From positions 7,677 through 71,676 of the forward strand of contig JAWXUU010000011.1 of the NCBI GenBank assembly GCA_044426085.1: 64,000 nucleotides of DNA, in the 5' to 3' direction. Below the pieces are notes generated by a model. The model saw nothing but the letters and a program-made list of their open reading frames with translations. It had not been told where the DNA came from and did not search any database. A program made the position numbers and the translations under genes. Source of the DNA: JAWXUU01 sp044426085 (GTDB taxonomy: Bacteria; Bacillota; Clostridia; Christensenellales; CAMQZB01). Each line of letters starts with the position of its first letter. Positions within the stretch are counted from its first letter, which is position 1. This document shows, one piece after another, positions 34,556 through 43,457 of this stretch.

Positions 34556-34819
34556 ATGAATTGGAAAATATTAGCAATTGTGTTGATTGTAGTTGTTGTT
34601 ATCGTTGGGGCTTATAGCTTTGGAATCGGGTATTTCACTGAAGAAGAATCCGTTGACGATGGAACGGCGGAAGTGCTAGAAAGTTTTGATGTAAGTGGTA
34701 GCATTCAATCGGACTTCTGGGATAGTTTCAGTGATTGGCTTTGGGCTAATTTGTGGTGGATGTGTGGTGCTGGTCTTATCGTTTGGGGTGTGACAAGCTA
34801 TGCAAAATCACGAAAATAA
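34556..34819 (+). CDS. Candidate major coat protein (pVIII-like)
   Basis: The protein has 87 aa: N-terminal hydrophobic segment (about 5-25), acidic amphipathic middle with VSGSIQSDFWDSFSDW, second hydrophobic segment (about 62-78) and basic tail SYAKSRK. Homologue of 9383-9634 of prophage 1. Start ATG 34556 behind AAAGGGAG. Confidence 0.7.
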   Translation: MNWKILAIVLIVVVVIVGAYSFGIGYFTEEESVDDGTAEVLESFDVSGSIQSDFWDSFSDWLWANLWWMCGAGLIVWGVTSYAKSRK

Positions 34820-34836
34820 ATAGGAGAAAAATAACA

Positions 34837-36294
34837 ATGAAAACGAAAATTAAAAATAAAAGTAAAATTATGAAACTGCTTTCAGTTTCGCTTGTGGCTG
34901 TTCTGTGCATGTCAACGTTGGTGGGTTTCGCTAACCCTGCCGAAACGTGTTTCGCTTGCACAGATTGTGATGATTGTGTGTCAGATATGGCACTTGATGG
35001 CGATGACATGCCAGTGGCTCAAATTGCTTGCGATGAAAGCTGTGGATGTGGCGGAACTGACTACACACTTTATGGCTGTGATTCCATTTGTGAATGTGGC
35101 ACTGCAGTAGCTATCATTGATGACGGCATTGCAACTATCAGTGATGATTCAGAAGAAGACACACTTGTTGTTGGAACATACACATATTCATATGATTTGG
35201 GACTAGCTTCTTATTCATATGATGAATCAGAACTAACTGCAGATAACGAAGATATCACAACAACATCATACAGCCCATCAATCTCTGGTGATGCTGATGT
35301 GACAATTTCAGCTTCTGTTCAATATCCAGAAAGCGCGGACGGTGATGAAGGTCTAGTTCAAATTTACTATCTTGGACCAGATGAGAGCACTTTCGCTGCA
35401 TATCTAGACGACCCAGAACAAGTCATTGCTGAAATCGATTATGAAGAAACATACACATATTCATACACATTTGAAGACCTTGAAGCTGGTATGCATAAAA
35501 TCATTTTCAAGTTCTATTCAGACGATGATGACGTGAACGCAGTTTACACAACAGCAAGCACAGTTATTGTTTCTGGAACAATCACAGAAATGTCAACAAT
35601 ATCAGACGTATCAATGACTTCTGGAACAGACACAGATGTTTCATTCACATTCACAACAAACGGTGATTTGGGCGACCTTTCATATGTTTGGTATCTCAAC
35701 AATACAGCATACGAAACAACAGAAGATCCAGAAATCACTTTGAACACTCTTGAAGCTGGTATCTACACTATGTTTTGTAGAATCAAACCATCAGTTGGAA
35801 CAGCTGTCGATACAAACTCTTTCACAGTGACAGTAGGTTCTGCCGTTGGCGAAGGTGGTATTATCATCGTTTCGCAACCAAGTGACGTACAAGTTAAAGC
35901 TGGTGAAGCTGCAACAGTTTCAATCTCGATGACAGCAGAAGACGGTCTTGCTATTGGATACGAATGGTATATCAACGATAGTGCTATTGAAAACAGCAAC
36001 ACATCAACAATTTCATTCAAAGACCTTTCAGTTGGTTCGTATGACGTATATTGTGACGTTTCTATCGATGGCGAATATTCTTTCACAACAGACATTGCAA
36101 CGATTTCTGTTATCGAAGAAGACGCAGACGCTGACACTGAAACAGACGCAGACGCGGACGTTGACAGTGAAGAAGATGAAGAAACATTCTTGACAAAAGC
36201 AAACAACTGGTACGACGAAAACACAACTCTATTTTGGGTTATTATCGGTCTTGGTGTTGTCGTTATTATTTATCTAGTAAAGAAAAATAAATAG
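34837..36294 (+). CDS. Secreted, C-terminally anchored Ig-like protein (pIII-like candidate)
   Basis: The protein has 485 aa from ATG 34837 behind TAGGAGAA. Signal peptide (about 1-30), a Cys-rich N-terminal segment with CFACTDCDDC and CGCGGTDYTLYGC that the prophage 1 protein lacks, an acidic beta domain, two Ig-like domains (about 260-345 and 350-430), an Asp/Glu/Thr linker, a transmembrane segment (about 462-480) and KKNK tail. From about residue 90 it aligns with 9652-10956. The N-terminal Cys cluster is probably the part that varies with host receptor. Confidence 0.75.
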   Translation: MKTKIKNKSKIMKLLSVSLVAVLCMSTLVGFANPAETCFACTDCDDCVSDMALDGDDMPVAQIACDESCGCGGTDYTLYGCDSICECGTAVAIIDDGIATISDDSEEDTLVVGTYTYSYDLGLASYSYDESELTADNEDITTTSYSPSISGDADVTISASVQYPESADGDEGLVQIYYLGPDESTFAAYLDDPEQVIAEIDYEETYTYSYTFEDLEAGMHKIIFKFYSDDDDVNAVYTTASTVIVSGTITEMSTISDVSMTSGTDTDVSFTFTTNGDLGDLSYVWYLNNTAYETTEDPEITLNTLEAGIYTMFCRIKPSVGTAVDTNSFTVTVGSAVGEGGIIIVSQPSDVQVKAGEAATVSISMTAEDGLAIGYEWYINDSAIENSNTSTISFKDLSVGSYDVYCDVSIDGEYSFTTDIATISVIEEDADADTETDADADVDSEEDEETFLTKANNWYDENTTLFWVIIGLGVVVIIYLVKKNK

Positions 36295-36302
36295 GTGAAA
36301 AC

Positions 36303-37652
36303 ATGAAGAAAAATACTGTTAAAAAATTGAATACTGTTTTTGTCAGTTTTCTGCTGATATTAACAGTATTTTTCTGTTCTTTTGGTTCATGTTTTACCAC
36401 AGCTTTTGCAAGTGACTTATTCCCTTGCGATTGCCCAGATTGTTCTGACGGCACAACAACAACGCAAATAACAACAGATTGCACAGCGAGTGGGTGTGTG
36501 GATGGTGAAATAACAACAGAAGTATCTTCAACATGTTTGACTTGTTCTGGTAATGCTGTCGTTTATACATCTACATCAGCTACATGTACTACTTGTAGTG
36601 GTGTTGGAAGTTTTGTTTGTTCGTCATGTAGTGGAAAGGGTTACATCACTTTTGGGGAAGACATTGATGATTATACATCATATCATTGTATTGCATGTAC
36701 AGCATGTGGGGGTTTCGGTGGTAGTCCTGTTGGGTATGGTTCATCAACTCTTGCTAAAAGTCAATTTGATTCCCGTGTTTTGAGTGGCACTGCCGCATAT
36801 GGTTCGGGTTCAATTTCATGTTCTGTGTGTTCTGGGACAGGCACAAAAACAACAGTAACATCATCAGACTGCCCAGACTGCACCGACGGCAATATATATA
36901 CTACAGCAACATCAGATTGCCCAGCTTGTATCGATGGTGAAATAACAACAGAATCAACAATCACATGCCCAACGTGCGACGGCACTCAAATTATATATAT
37001 CGGACTGGACAACCTTTCCACGATACCGACAGTTCTCATGACAGAAGACACAGAATTCACTGTCGTATTCACATATGGTGAACTTGGTGATGTGGGTTCT
37101 TTAGAATTTGTTTGGTATATCAACAACATTGCATATAAAGTCACGGATACGGCGAGTTTAACACTCACTGAGCTTCCAGTGGGTATTTATGGAATGTATT
37201 GTGAAATAACTTCATCGGTAGGTTTTTCCACAACCACAAACCAGTTTGAAATACAAGTGAATCCAGCACAGCAAACGACGTATATTCAAATAGCACAGCA
37301 ACCTTCATCTTATACGATTAAGCAAGGGGAATCGGTGGCTATTGAACTCGATGAAGAAAATGCTTCAGCAGTTGTTTGGTATGTGAACGATATTGAAACA
37401 GCGTCTGACGTCATGGAAATTGACCTTTCCGTTTATGATATCGGGGTTTATGAAATCTATTGTGAATATACAATCGAAGAAGAAAGCTTCACATCAGACG
37501 TCGCAACGGTTTCTATCGTTAACGATGACGGTTTTACAGAAGATATTGAATCAGCTTGGGATAATGTTGTCAGTGGCTTCTGGATAGCTATTGGGGCGGG
37601 TCTTGCAGCTGCATTACTTGCATATCTTGCAGTCAAAGCAAGTAAAAAATAG
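36303..37652 (+). CDS. Cys-rich zinc-finger-array protein, N-terminal counterpart
   Basis: The protein has 449 aa: signal peptide ending AFASD, DnaJ-like modules CPDCSDGT, CLTCSGNA, CTTCSGVG, CSSCSGKG, CTACGGFG, CSVCSGTG, CPDCTDGN, CPACIDGE and CPTCDGTQ (about 40-235), two Ig-like domains (about 245-325 and 330-405), a transmembrane segment (about 425-443) and KASKK tail. Its zinc-module half matches the N-terminal half of the 521-aa protein of prophage 1. It is probably a virion surface protein. Confidence 0.75.
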   Translation: MKKNTVKKLNTVFVSFLLILTVFFCSFGSCFTTAFASDLFPCDCPDCSDGTTTTQITTDCTASGCVDGEITTEVSSTCLTCSGNAVVYTSTSATCTTCSGVGSFVCSSCSGKGYITFGEDIDDYTSYHCIACTACGGFGGSPVGYGSSTLAKSQFDSRVLSGTAAYGSGSISCSVCSGTGTKTTVTSSDCPDCTDGNIYTTATSDCPACIDGEITTESTITCPTCDGTQIIYIGLDNLSTIPTVLMTEDTEFTVVFTYGELGDVGSLEFVWYINNIAYKVTDTASLTLTELPVGIYGMYCEITSSVGFSTTTNQFEIQVNPAQQTTYIQIAQQPSSYTIKQGESVAIELDEENASAVVWYVNDIETASDVMEIDLSVYDIGVYEIYCEYTIEEESFTSDVATVSIVNDDGFTEDIESAWDNVVSGFWIAIGAGLAAALLAYLAVKASKK

Positions 37653-37664
37653 GAAGGTACTGCA

Positions 37665-38642
37665 ATGAAAAAAGCACGACAACAATTTAATAAACGAATA
37701 TTTGCATTCATGATTGCTGTTGTGCTTTTATTCAGCGCGGTAGTCCCAACTGTGGTTTATGCAAGTAGTTATTATGAATGTGACTGCACGGCATGCGTTG
37801 ATGGGGTGATAACAACAACGTCAACAATCGATTGCACTAACACAGCTTGCGTGAATGGCACAGTGTCAACAACAGTTTCTTCAACTTGCACGGCTTGCAG
37901 TGGCAGTGGTTATAGTTATTCATTTTGCCCAACTTGTGGCGGTGAAGGATATTATGTCACGCCTATCTATTATAAAGAAACCACTGTTGTCGGGTATCTG
38001 CTTTACGGTTGCACAACTTGTGGCGGTTCTGGTGATTCTTCTGCAGTTAGTTATTCTGATTTGAATTTCGACAACATCACATACGGCTGTGGACGGGCTG
38101 TCTGCTCATCTTGTACAAACGGCACTGTATACACCACAACAACGGAAACTTGCACAACGTGTTCTGGCATTGGAACGCTCACAGAAACAACATTTGAAGA
38201 CTGCACCACATGTGACGGCAGTGGAAGCTTTGTTTATGGGATAGACAATATATCCAGAATATCCACGCAAATTATATCGCTGGGTGATAGCAAAGAAGTT
38301 TCTTTCACTTTCGATACTGTTGGTGATGTTGGGGATATTGAATATTATTGGTTTGTTGATGACGTGATGACCAAAATGACAATTGAATCAAATTATACGA
38401 TAGATATTGCAACAGTTGGAACATATGAAATCTATTGCACAATAGTTCCCGCGGTTGGGTATACGTATCAGACGAATACTTTTAAGGTGTATGTGACTGG
38501 CTCAATTTTTGACAGTTCAAGCACTGATACTGATGATAGCAGTTCGCTTTCGGGGGTAAATATGAATTATGTTTATATAGCACTTGCGGTTTTAGCTGTT
38601 TGCGTGATAGCGGGTGTAGTGATTATAAGAAAAAGGGGGTAA
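37665..38642 (+). CDS. Cys-rich zinc-finger-array protein, C-terminal counterpart
   Basis: The protein has 325 aa: signal peptide ending VYASS, modules CTACVDGV, CTACSGSG, CPTCGGEG, CTTCGGSG, CSSCTNGT, CTTCSGIG and CTTCDGSG (about 40-185), one Ig-like domain (about 195-275), transmembrane segment (about 297-317) and RKRG tail. The stretch YKETTVVGYLLYGCTTCGGS matches the C-terminal half of the 521-aa protein of prophage 1 (YKNTTLVGYLLYGCTTCGGS). RBS AGGAAGG. Confidence 0.75.
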   Translation: MKKARQQFNKRIFAFMIAVVLLFSAVVPTVVYASSYYECDCTACVDGVITTTSTIDCTNTACVNGTVSTTVSSTCTACSGSGYSYSFCPTCGGEGYYVTPIYYKETTVVGYLLYGCTTCGGSGDSSAVSYSDLNFDNITYGCGRAVCSSCTNGTVYTTTTETCTTCSGIGTLTETTFEDCTTCDGSGSFVYGIDNISRISTQIISLGDSKEVSFTFDTVGDVGDIEYYWFVDDVMTKMTIESNYTIDIATVGTYEIYCTIVPAVGYTYQTNTFKVYVTGSIFDSSSTDTDDSSSLSGVNMNYVYIALAVLAVCVIAGVVIIRKRG

Positions 38643-38646
38643 TAAA

Positions 38647-38787
38647 ATGCTTAATCTTTTACGATTTATTATAATCCTATTCATCGTGTTATTTGCGGTG
38701 GATTATTTGGGTTATATAGATTTTTTTGAGTTCGTTGAACCAGACACAGCGATTTTCAGCTTTTTGAGCGGGATATTTGGAGAATAA
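38647..38787 (+). CDS. 46-aa single-pass membrane peptide (pVII/pIX-like candidate)
   Basis: The peptide has 46 aa: hydrophobic segment (about 4-18), LGYIDFFEFVEP, end SGIFGE. Start ATG 38647 behind AAAGGGGG. Homologue of 13301-13432 at the same operon position. Confidence 0.7.
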   Translation: MLNLLRFIIILFIVLFAVDYLGYIDFFEFVEPDTAIFSFLSGIFGE

Positions 38788-38790
38788 AAT

Positions 38791-40362
38791 ATGAAAACAA
38801 TGAAAAATAAAATAAAAAACAACAACAAAAGAATACTCGCATTGACCCTCACACTTTGCGTTATTCTAGCACTCTTTGCGGGTTGCACGTTCAGTTCTGC
38901 AGATACTTGCACGGATCCAAACTGCACAAGCTGTAGCCATGTTGTTTACGCTTCTGAATATGATGTCGAAGTAGCGGCTTACATAGATTGTCCAGATTGT
39001 ACGGGCGGTGGTGAATATGTTACAACCACAAGCGATTGCACAACGTGTGGTGGTGATGGTTTAGTTGGTTCATTTGCTACTGTCTCTTGTACAAATTGTA
39101 ATGGTACTGGATATGCTGATTCTACTATCACATGTACTGCATGTAGTGGCTCTGGTCTCTTGGAGTGTTCAACATGTAGTGGATTGGGTTATTACGATGT
39201 TATAGAAGAGGGCACTGGAACACCTATACGTTATACTTGTGCAGATTGTGGTGGTTGTGGAAAAAGAATGGGTTCTTTTACAACAACTGGAACTGGTTAT
39301 GTTTCTTGCACTATATGTGGTGGTGATGGATTATATGATACATCGCGTTGTACAGAGTGTGATGGTTCGGGGAGTACATATTCTTATTTTACAGCTACAT
39401 GTACCGCAACTGGTTGTGATAACGGAATTATTACTACATCTACTTGGATTTCATGTAGCACTTGTAATGGTGTAGGTGGTTGGATTGAAGATGATGATAC
39501 AACAGATACACCTTCGCCAACAATATCTCCATCTGTTGGCTGTTTATCATGTGGTTATGATGGCACAATTGCTTGCTATGATTGTGATGGATTGGGGTAT
39601 TACGATGTAGAAGAACAAGGTACTGGAACGCTGATAAGATACACCTGTGCAACTTGCGGTGGTGATGGTGGTAGACTCGATGCCGTAGGCTCAACAACTG
39701 GAACAGGTGAAATAGATTGTCCATATTGTACAGATATTTCTTATGCTACAATAACTTTTATAACAAATTATGCTACAACTGAAACTATGACAGCTACAAT
39801 AGGTGAAGTTATTCCAACGTTTAGGGGCGTTTCTGCAGATAGTTATTATCTAACATCAGACAGTGATGGAGATATTATTGTTTCCAAAAGTACGCTTGTT
39901 TCTGATGATATGACATTGTATATTTGGTTTGATGGGTACGAACCTTCATATACTTATGTTTATATTTATCTATTTGAAAGTAGTTGGTCGGTTTTTGGCA
40001 CTTGGGAATTAGTCGATTATATATCTGTAGAGGTTGGTTCAACTATTGGTGATATTGAATCGGATTATATAAGCAGTGATTATGATTTGTATTATAATCA
40101 AGGCAATACTATTTCCGTTTCATATTCTGATATTATTGAAGATTCTACCGATGGATATACATATATTTATGCAATATATAACGGTGATGATTCAGATGAT
40201 TCAAGTTCAAGTGATTCCGCTTTCAGGGATGGTGTTGATAGTGCTCTTGATAATATATTCGGAACAGATTGGTTTGGTTCTTCAGATTCAAACTGGTCAA
40301 CTTACGTTGCAATAGCACTTGTTGTTCTGGTACTTCTATTGTTTATAGTAGTTTTTAAATAA
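38791..40362 (+). CDS. Large Cys-rich zinc-finger-array protein with B-repeat-like domains
   Basis: The protein has 523 aa: signal peptide ending LFAGC (possible lipobox), then CTDPNCTSC and modules CPDCTGGG, CTTCGGDG, CTNCNGTG, CTACSGSG, CSTCSGLG, CADCGGCG, CTICGGDG, CTECDGSG, CSTCNGVG, CYDCDGLG and CATCGGDG (about 40-300). Beta domains (about 305-470), a transmembrane segment near the end and short tail follow. It is homologous to 13436-15097 along its length. Confidence 0.8.
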   Translation: MKTMKNKIKNNNKRILALTLTLCVILALFAGCTFSSADTCTDPNCTSCSHVVYASEYDVEVAAYIDCPDCTGGGEYVTTTSDCTTCGGDGLVGSFATVSCTNCNGTGYADSTITCTACSGSGLLECSTCSGLGYYDVIEEGTGTPIRYTCADCGGCGKRMGSFTTTGTGYVSCTICGGDGLYDTSRCTECDGSGSTYSYFTATCTATGCDNGIITTSTWISCSTCNGVGGWIEDDDTTDTPSPTISPSVGCLSCGYDGTIACYDCDGLGYYDVEEQGTGTLIRYTCATCGGDGGRLDAVGSTTGTGEIDCPYCTDISYATITFITNYATTETMTATIGEVIPTFRGVSADSYYLTSDSDGDIIVSKSTLVSDDMTLYIWFDGYEPSYTYVYIYLFESSWSVFGTWELVDYISVEVGSTIGDIESDYISSDYDLYYNQGNTISVSYSDIIEDSTDGYTYIYAIYNGDDSDDSSSSDSAFRDGVDSALDNIFGTDWFGSSDSNWSTYVAIALVVLVLLLFIVVFK

Positions 40363-40374
40363 GGTGGTGAAATT

Positions 40375-40644
40375 ATGACAATCAAAATTTGGTTTTTAAC
40401 AATAAAATTCGGCAACAAACTGACAAGCTATGAAAAAAACTACATAAAAATGCTTATCCGCCTTTATAAGACAAATATACGAGCTTTAAAAAACACGGAA
40501 AACAAAAAGCCTTATGAAACTGAAATTATCAGAATAAAAGGCAGAATAGACGGTGTTTGTGAAATTTTGCAGTATAGAGCGGAATTCAGCCAAACATCTG
40601 ATGATGTCAAAATTTTTAAAAAGAATAATCTGATAAAGCTATAG
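40375..40644 (+). CDS. Small protein preceding Zot, prophage 2
   Basis: The protein has 89 aa, basic, no membrane segment. C-terminal part IRIKGRIDGVCEILQYRAEFS resembles that of the 112-aa prophage 1 protein at 15482-15820, which has an added N-terminal membrane anchor. Start ATG 40375 behind AAGGTGGTG. Confidence 0.55.
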   Translation: MTIKIWFLTIKFGNKLTSYEKNYIKMLIRLYKTNIRALKNTENKKPYETEIIRIKGRIDGVCEILQYRAEFSQTSDDVKIFKKNNLIKL

Positions 40645-40655
40645 GAGTGAATCAT

Positions 40656-41795
40656 ATGCGGTTTATCAAAGAAGCTAAAAGCAACTTGCTATACAATCTT
40701 GCACTGATCGCAATATCAATCGCACTCACTGCACTTGGCTACGCAGTTTTTCACTTTTTCGGTGGCGTAGTTCCCGTGCTACTTTTTGCGGGTGGCATTG
40801 CATTGATAGGTTGCTCAACAATAAGTTTTATCGAGTGCCTAGTTTTAAGTAGACAAGCATTCAAAAGCCAGAATGAATATAAAAAGGTGCACGCGGTGGA
40901 AGAAATCACAGGTCCCCCCGGTGCTGGCAAAACAACGCTTACAAACGTGTTTTTTTATCTTTCAGTGCTGAACATGCAAAAGAAGCTGGAAAAAGACTAC
41001 TACGTGAACGAGTGCCACGCCCTTAAAGCTCACTGGATTAAAAATTCAGTGTTTCGTGAAAATCTTGCAGAAACGCGCTATGCGAAAGAATATTATGATA
41101 AATCCGAATTTTATCCATGTGCATTTTCTAATCAGTCCATGAAAATCAAGGGCGTATCGGTGCATAAGTTCACGCACGATCACAGCGTAGGAAAAAAGGT
41201 TGTTCCGCCATATTCGGTGGAAGATGTGGAAGAAGCGTCTGATATCTACTACACAACAACACATGCAGACAGAGTGCCAGAATGGGGAACAGACGCAAGG
41301 TTCAAACGCCATCAAGTGAAAGAAACTTTTCTTGTTGAGCAAGAAGTTACGAACATAAATAAAGATGTCCGAAGGGTAGTCGGCGTGACAATGGAACTTG
41401 AAGAAAGAATCATGCTAGGACAACCCCAGCTTGCGATGTGGATTTATGGGGAGATGCTGAAATTTGGAATGAAGCACAACATCATAAACGGAGCATTCAC
41501 AGATATCTTTGACTTTCTTGGCAAGATAATAGGCAAAGTGGGCGTTGTTAAGTGGAAATATTATACCATGTCGGGAACGGAAAGCAAGATCCAACGACCG
41601 CCCCAAAAAGGTACATTTACAGCGTTTATGGACTTACCAATAGAATTTGACAGTCGTATGTTCAGAAACGTTCCACAGACAAGGAATCTTAAGGATAAAC
41701 GTATGCCAGAAGGATATAAGAGCCTTGTTTTGGAAAAAGACAGTGCAGAAGCAGAGCTTATGCGAACTGCTAAAATGAAGAAAAAGGAAGATTAA
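40656..41795 (+). CDS. Zot/pI-like filamentous phage assembly ATPase
   Basis: The protein has 379 aa from ATG 40656, chosen because TAGGAGTG is 6 bases upstream. Two membrane segments (about 12-33 and 38-62), classical P-loop GPPGAGKT (86-93). The Walker B equivalent appears as ETFLVEQEV (about residue 225), with Glu where Asp is usual. Strongly diverged from the prophage 1 ATPase, but same size class, membrane plan and gene position. Confidence 0.75.
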   Translation: MRFIKEAKSNLLYNLALIAISIALTALGYAVFHFFGGVVPVLLFAGGIALIGCSTISFIECLVLSRQAFKSQNEYKKVHAVEEITGPPGAGKTTLTNVFFYLSVLNMQKKLEKDYYVNECHALKAHWIKNSVFRENLAETRYAKEYYDKSEFYPCAFSNQSMKIKGVSVHKFTHDHSVGKKVVPPYSVEDVEEASDIYYTTTHADRVPEWGTDARFKRHQVKETFLVEQEVTNINKDVRRVVGVTMELEERIMLGQPQLAMWIYGEMLKFGMKHNIINGAFTDIFDFLGKIIGKVGVVKWKYYTMSGTESKIQRPPQKGTFTAFMDLPIEFDSRMFRNVPQTRNLKDKRMPEGYKSLVLEKDSAEAELMRTAKMKKKED

Positions 41796-41796
41796 T

Positions 41797-42081
41797 ATGA
41801 ACAATTATATATACATAAATCAGAATAAAAAAAGGGATAAGCTCGTTAGGGAGCTTTCAAACCAACTCAACAGCGTGGAAGCTGTGGAAAGGTTTCTTAC
41901 AGATAAAGTTTACAGCGAGCTTACTGGAATTCGGATACCCTTACCAGATCAAGAGCGAGCCATCAAGCGTTTCACAACGATGAAACGCAATGATATAAAC
42001 AAAATTTTAGCAAGTATATATTTGCCAGTCAATGATGATATGGATGAACAATCCATCTTCGAAAGTCTATACTTGTTATAA
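41797..42081 (+). CDS. Small protein after Zot, prophage 2
   Basis: The protein has 94 aa, charged and helical, no membrane segment. Start ATG 41797, one base after the Zot stop, so coupled translation is likely. No family recognised; positional equivalent of 16942-17208. Confidence 0.55.
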   Translation: MNNYIYINQNKKRDKLVRELSNQLNSVEAVERFLTDKVYSELTGIRIPLPDQERAIKRFTTMKRNDINKILASIYLPVNDDMDEQSIFESLYLL

Positions 42082-42170
42082 AATCACATGAAAATATGTA
42101 AATAAATACGCTTAAAAAGCTCATTTTTAAGTGGTGTTTTAAGTCATGTCAAAAATAGGGAGAAAAACAT

Positions 42171-42974
42171 ATGAATGAAAGCAATCCAAGTTATTTCGCA
42201 ATCTTGCCAGCAAATGTGCGATATGATAAAAATATCAAAGCCAGTGCAAAATTGTTATTTGCTGAGATCTCAGCTCTTTGCAATAAAAATGGCACATGCT
42301 TTGCCAGCAACAAATATTTTGCCGACTTGTACGGTGTCGACAACAGATCTATACAGCGTTGGTTGACATCTTTGTCAGATAATAATTACATAATAATCGA
42401 TAATAATTCTAGTGAAAATAGCACTAGAAGAATCATATATCTTGTCACGCCTAATGGCGGACAAAAATGTCATACCCCCATGACAAATTTGTCATACCCC
42501 CATGACAAAAATGTCACCCATAATAATAATATTAATAATAATATTAATAATAAAGAATCTATCTATCATTCTAGTAAAGAAGTTGATACTTCTGATAGAT
42601 TGATTGATAGTGATGATTTTACATCAGAAGGAGATGTGAATAATCATGAGTTAGAATTTTATAAAGAAATTGTGAATGTTGAATTAGAGAAAGGAGTTTG
42701 CAAGCATGTTGAATTTATGAGAAATATAATAGCCGAGATTGTGAGTAAGGAATTTTGGTATGTAAACGGTAACAAAGTTAGGTCAGCTGATTATTTAAAA
42801 GAATTGTCAGTCATATTACGTATAAGTGATTGTAATTATCAGATAAACGAAGTTTTGGAAACCGTTGACATGCAAAAAGGCATTAAGAACAAGCTAGGCT
42901 ATGTTATTTCAAGTCTATACAACAAATGCAAACAAATATCTCTAGAAAACAGTCAAAGTGCGGGTAAATGGTAA
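42171..42974 (+). CDS. HTH replication initiator (RepA_N/HTH_36 type) of prophage 2
   Basis: The protein has 267 aa. The N-terminal part SYFAILPANVRYDKNIKASAKLLFAEI, then CFASNKYFADLYGVDNRSIQRWLTSLSDNNYI (about 6-75), is the winged-helix domain of plasmid and phage replication initiators. A central stretch encoded by 22-bp iterons (42468-42519) leads to an Asn-rich NNNINNNI linker and a helical C-terminal domain. In RepA_N-type replicons the origin lies inside the rep gene as iterons, as here. It replaces the rolling-circle Rep of prophage 1. RBS TAGGGAG. Confidence 0.75.
   Translation: MNESNPSYFAILPANVRYDKNIKASAKLLFAEISALCNKNGTCFASNKYFADLYGVDNRSIQRWLTSLSDNNYIIIDNNSSENSTRRIIYLVTPNGGQKCHTPMTNLSYPHDKNVTHNNNINNNINNKESIYHSSKEVDTSDRLIDSDDFTSEGDVNNHELEFYKEIVNVELEKGVCKHVEFMRNIIAEIVSKEFWYVNGNKVRSADYLKELSVILRISDCNYQINEVLETVDMQKGIKNKLGYVISSLYNKCKQISLENSQSAGKW
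42468..42519 (+). other. Iterons inside the replication gene, candidate origin
   Basis: TGTCATACCCCCATGACA occurs at 42468-42485 and 42490-42507, and a partial TGTCACCC at 42512, with an exact 22-bp period. Each unit is itself a near palindrome (TGTCAT...ATGACA). The period is not a multiple of three, so the array was kept for its DNA sequence rather than its protein. An AT-rich AATAAT stretch follows, suitable for unwinding. Confidence 0.7.
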
Positions 42975-43090
42975 ATTAATTTTTCTATTGCCAATACAGC
43001 TTGCTGTGTTGCGAAAAATTACCGCACTGGCTATTATCCAAGAAAATTACTATCTCAAACGTAGTGAAATCTAAAAATAATGACAAAGTC

Positions 43091-43158
43091 GTGCGTAGCA
43101 CAATAGAAATGATGTAATCGTTGCGTAGCAACAAACCATACAACAGTCGCGTAGCGAC
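43091..43158. repeat. Three GTA-loop mini-hairpins
   Basis: GTGCGTAGCAC (43091-43101), GTTGCGTAGCAAC (43120-43132) and GTCGCGTAGCGAC (43146-43158) each form a perfect stem around a GTA triloop with a GCGTAGC centre. They lie in the only sizeable intergenic gap of prophage 2's right half (42975-43187). Candidate ssDNA signal for packaging or complementary-strand priming. Confidence 0.6.
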
Positions 43159-43187
43159 GTTTCGAATTTTTGAAAATGGGGGTATTT

Positions 43188-43391
43188 ATGATAAACAAGA
43201 AAAAATACAGTGAAACAACAATGAAAAACTGGAGCAAAGACGAGCTTATAGATTATATCCGCATGCTAGAACATAATAACGAAGCAATCGACCAGCGAGC
43301 TGACAGAATATCTGATATATTACTGCAAGTATACAATGAAGATGAAGTAGTCGCAAAGGCGCTGGATAAATTTTTAATCAAAATGATTTAA
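43188..43391 (+). CDS. Small phage protein, charged helical
   Basis: The protein has 67 aa from ATG 43188 behind ATGGGGGT. Charged, helical (WSKDELIDYIRMLEHNNEAIDQ). Unknown function. First of six short genes between the initiator and attR. Confidence 0.5.
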   Translation: MINKKKYSETTMKNWSKDELIDYIRMLEHNNEAIDQRADRISDILLQVYNEDEVVAKALDKFLIKMI

Positions 43392-43403
43392 GGCGGTGTG
43401 GAA

Positions 43404-43457
43404 TGATCGATAAGATGAAATTAGTTAAAAACCAAGGGGGGGGGGTGACTCCTTGAA
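43404..43457 (+). CDS. Short ORF with G9 tract, possibly the 5' end of the zinc-ribbon gene
   Basis: ATG 43404 behind GGCGGTGTGG gives a 17-aa product ending at TGA after a run of nine G. If the run had eight G, the frame would continue into the zinc-ribbon protein at 43453-43584 as one protein of about 60 aa. Slippage or an assembly indel are both possible. Confidence 0.4.

Noticed and set aside
35544..36224. Ser/Thr-rich frames antisense to the Ig-like protein
   Set aside because: They are complements of Asp/Glu/Thr-rich coding DNA; the plus strand has signal peptide and anchor.
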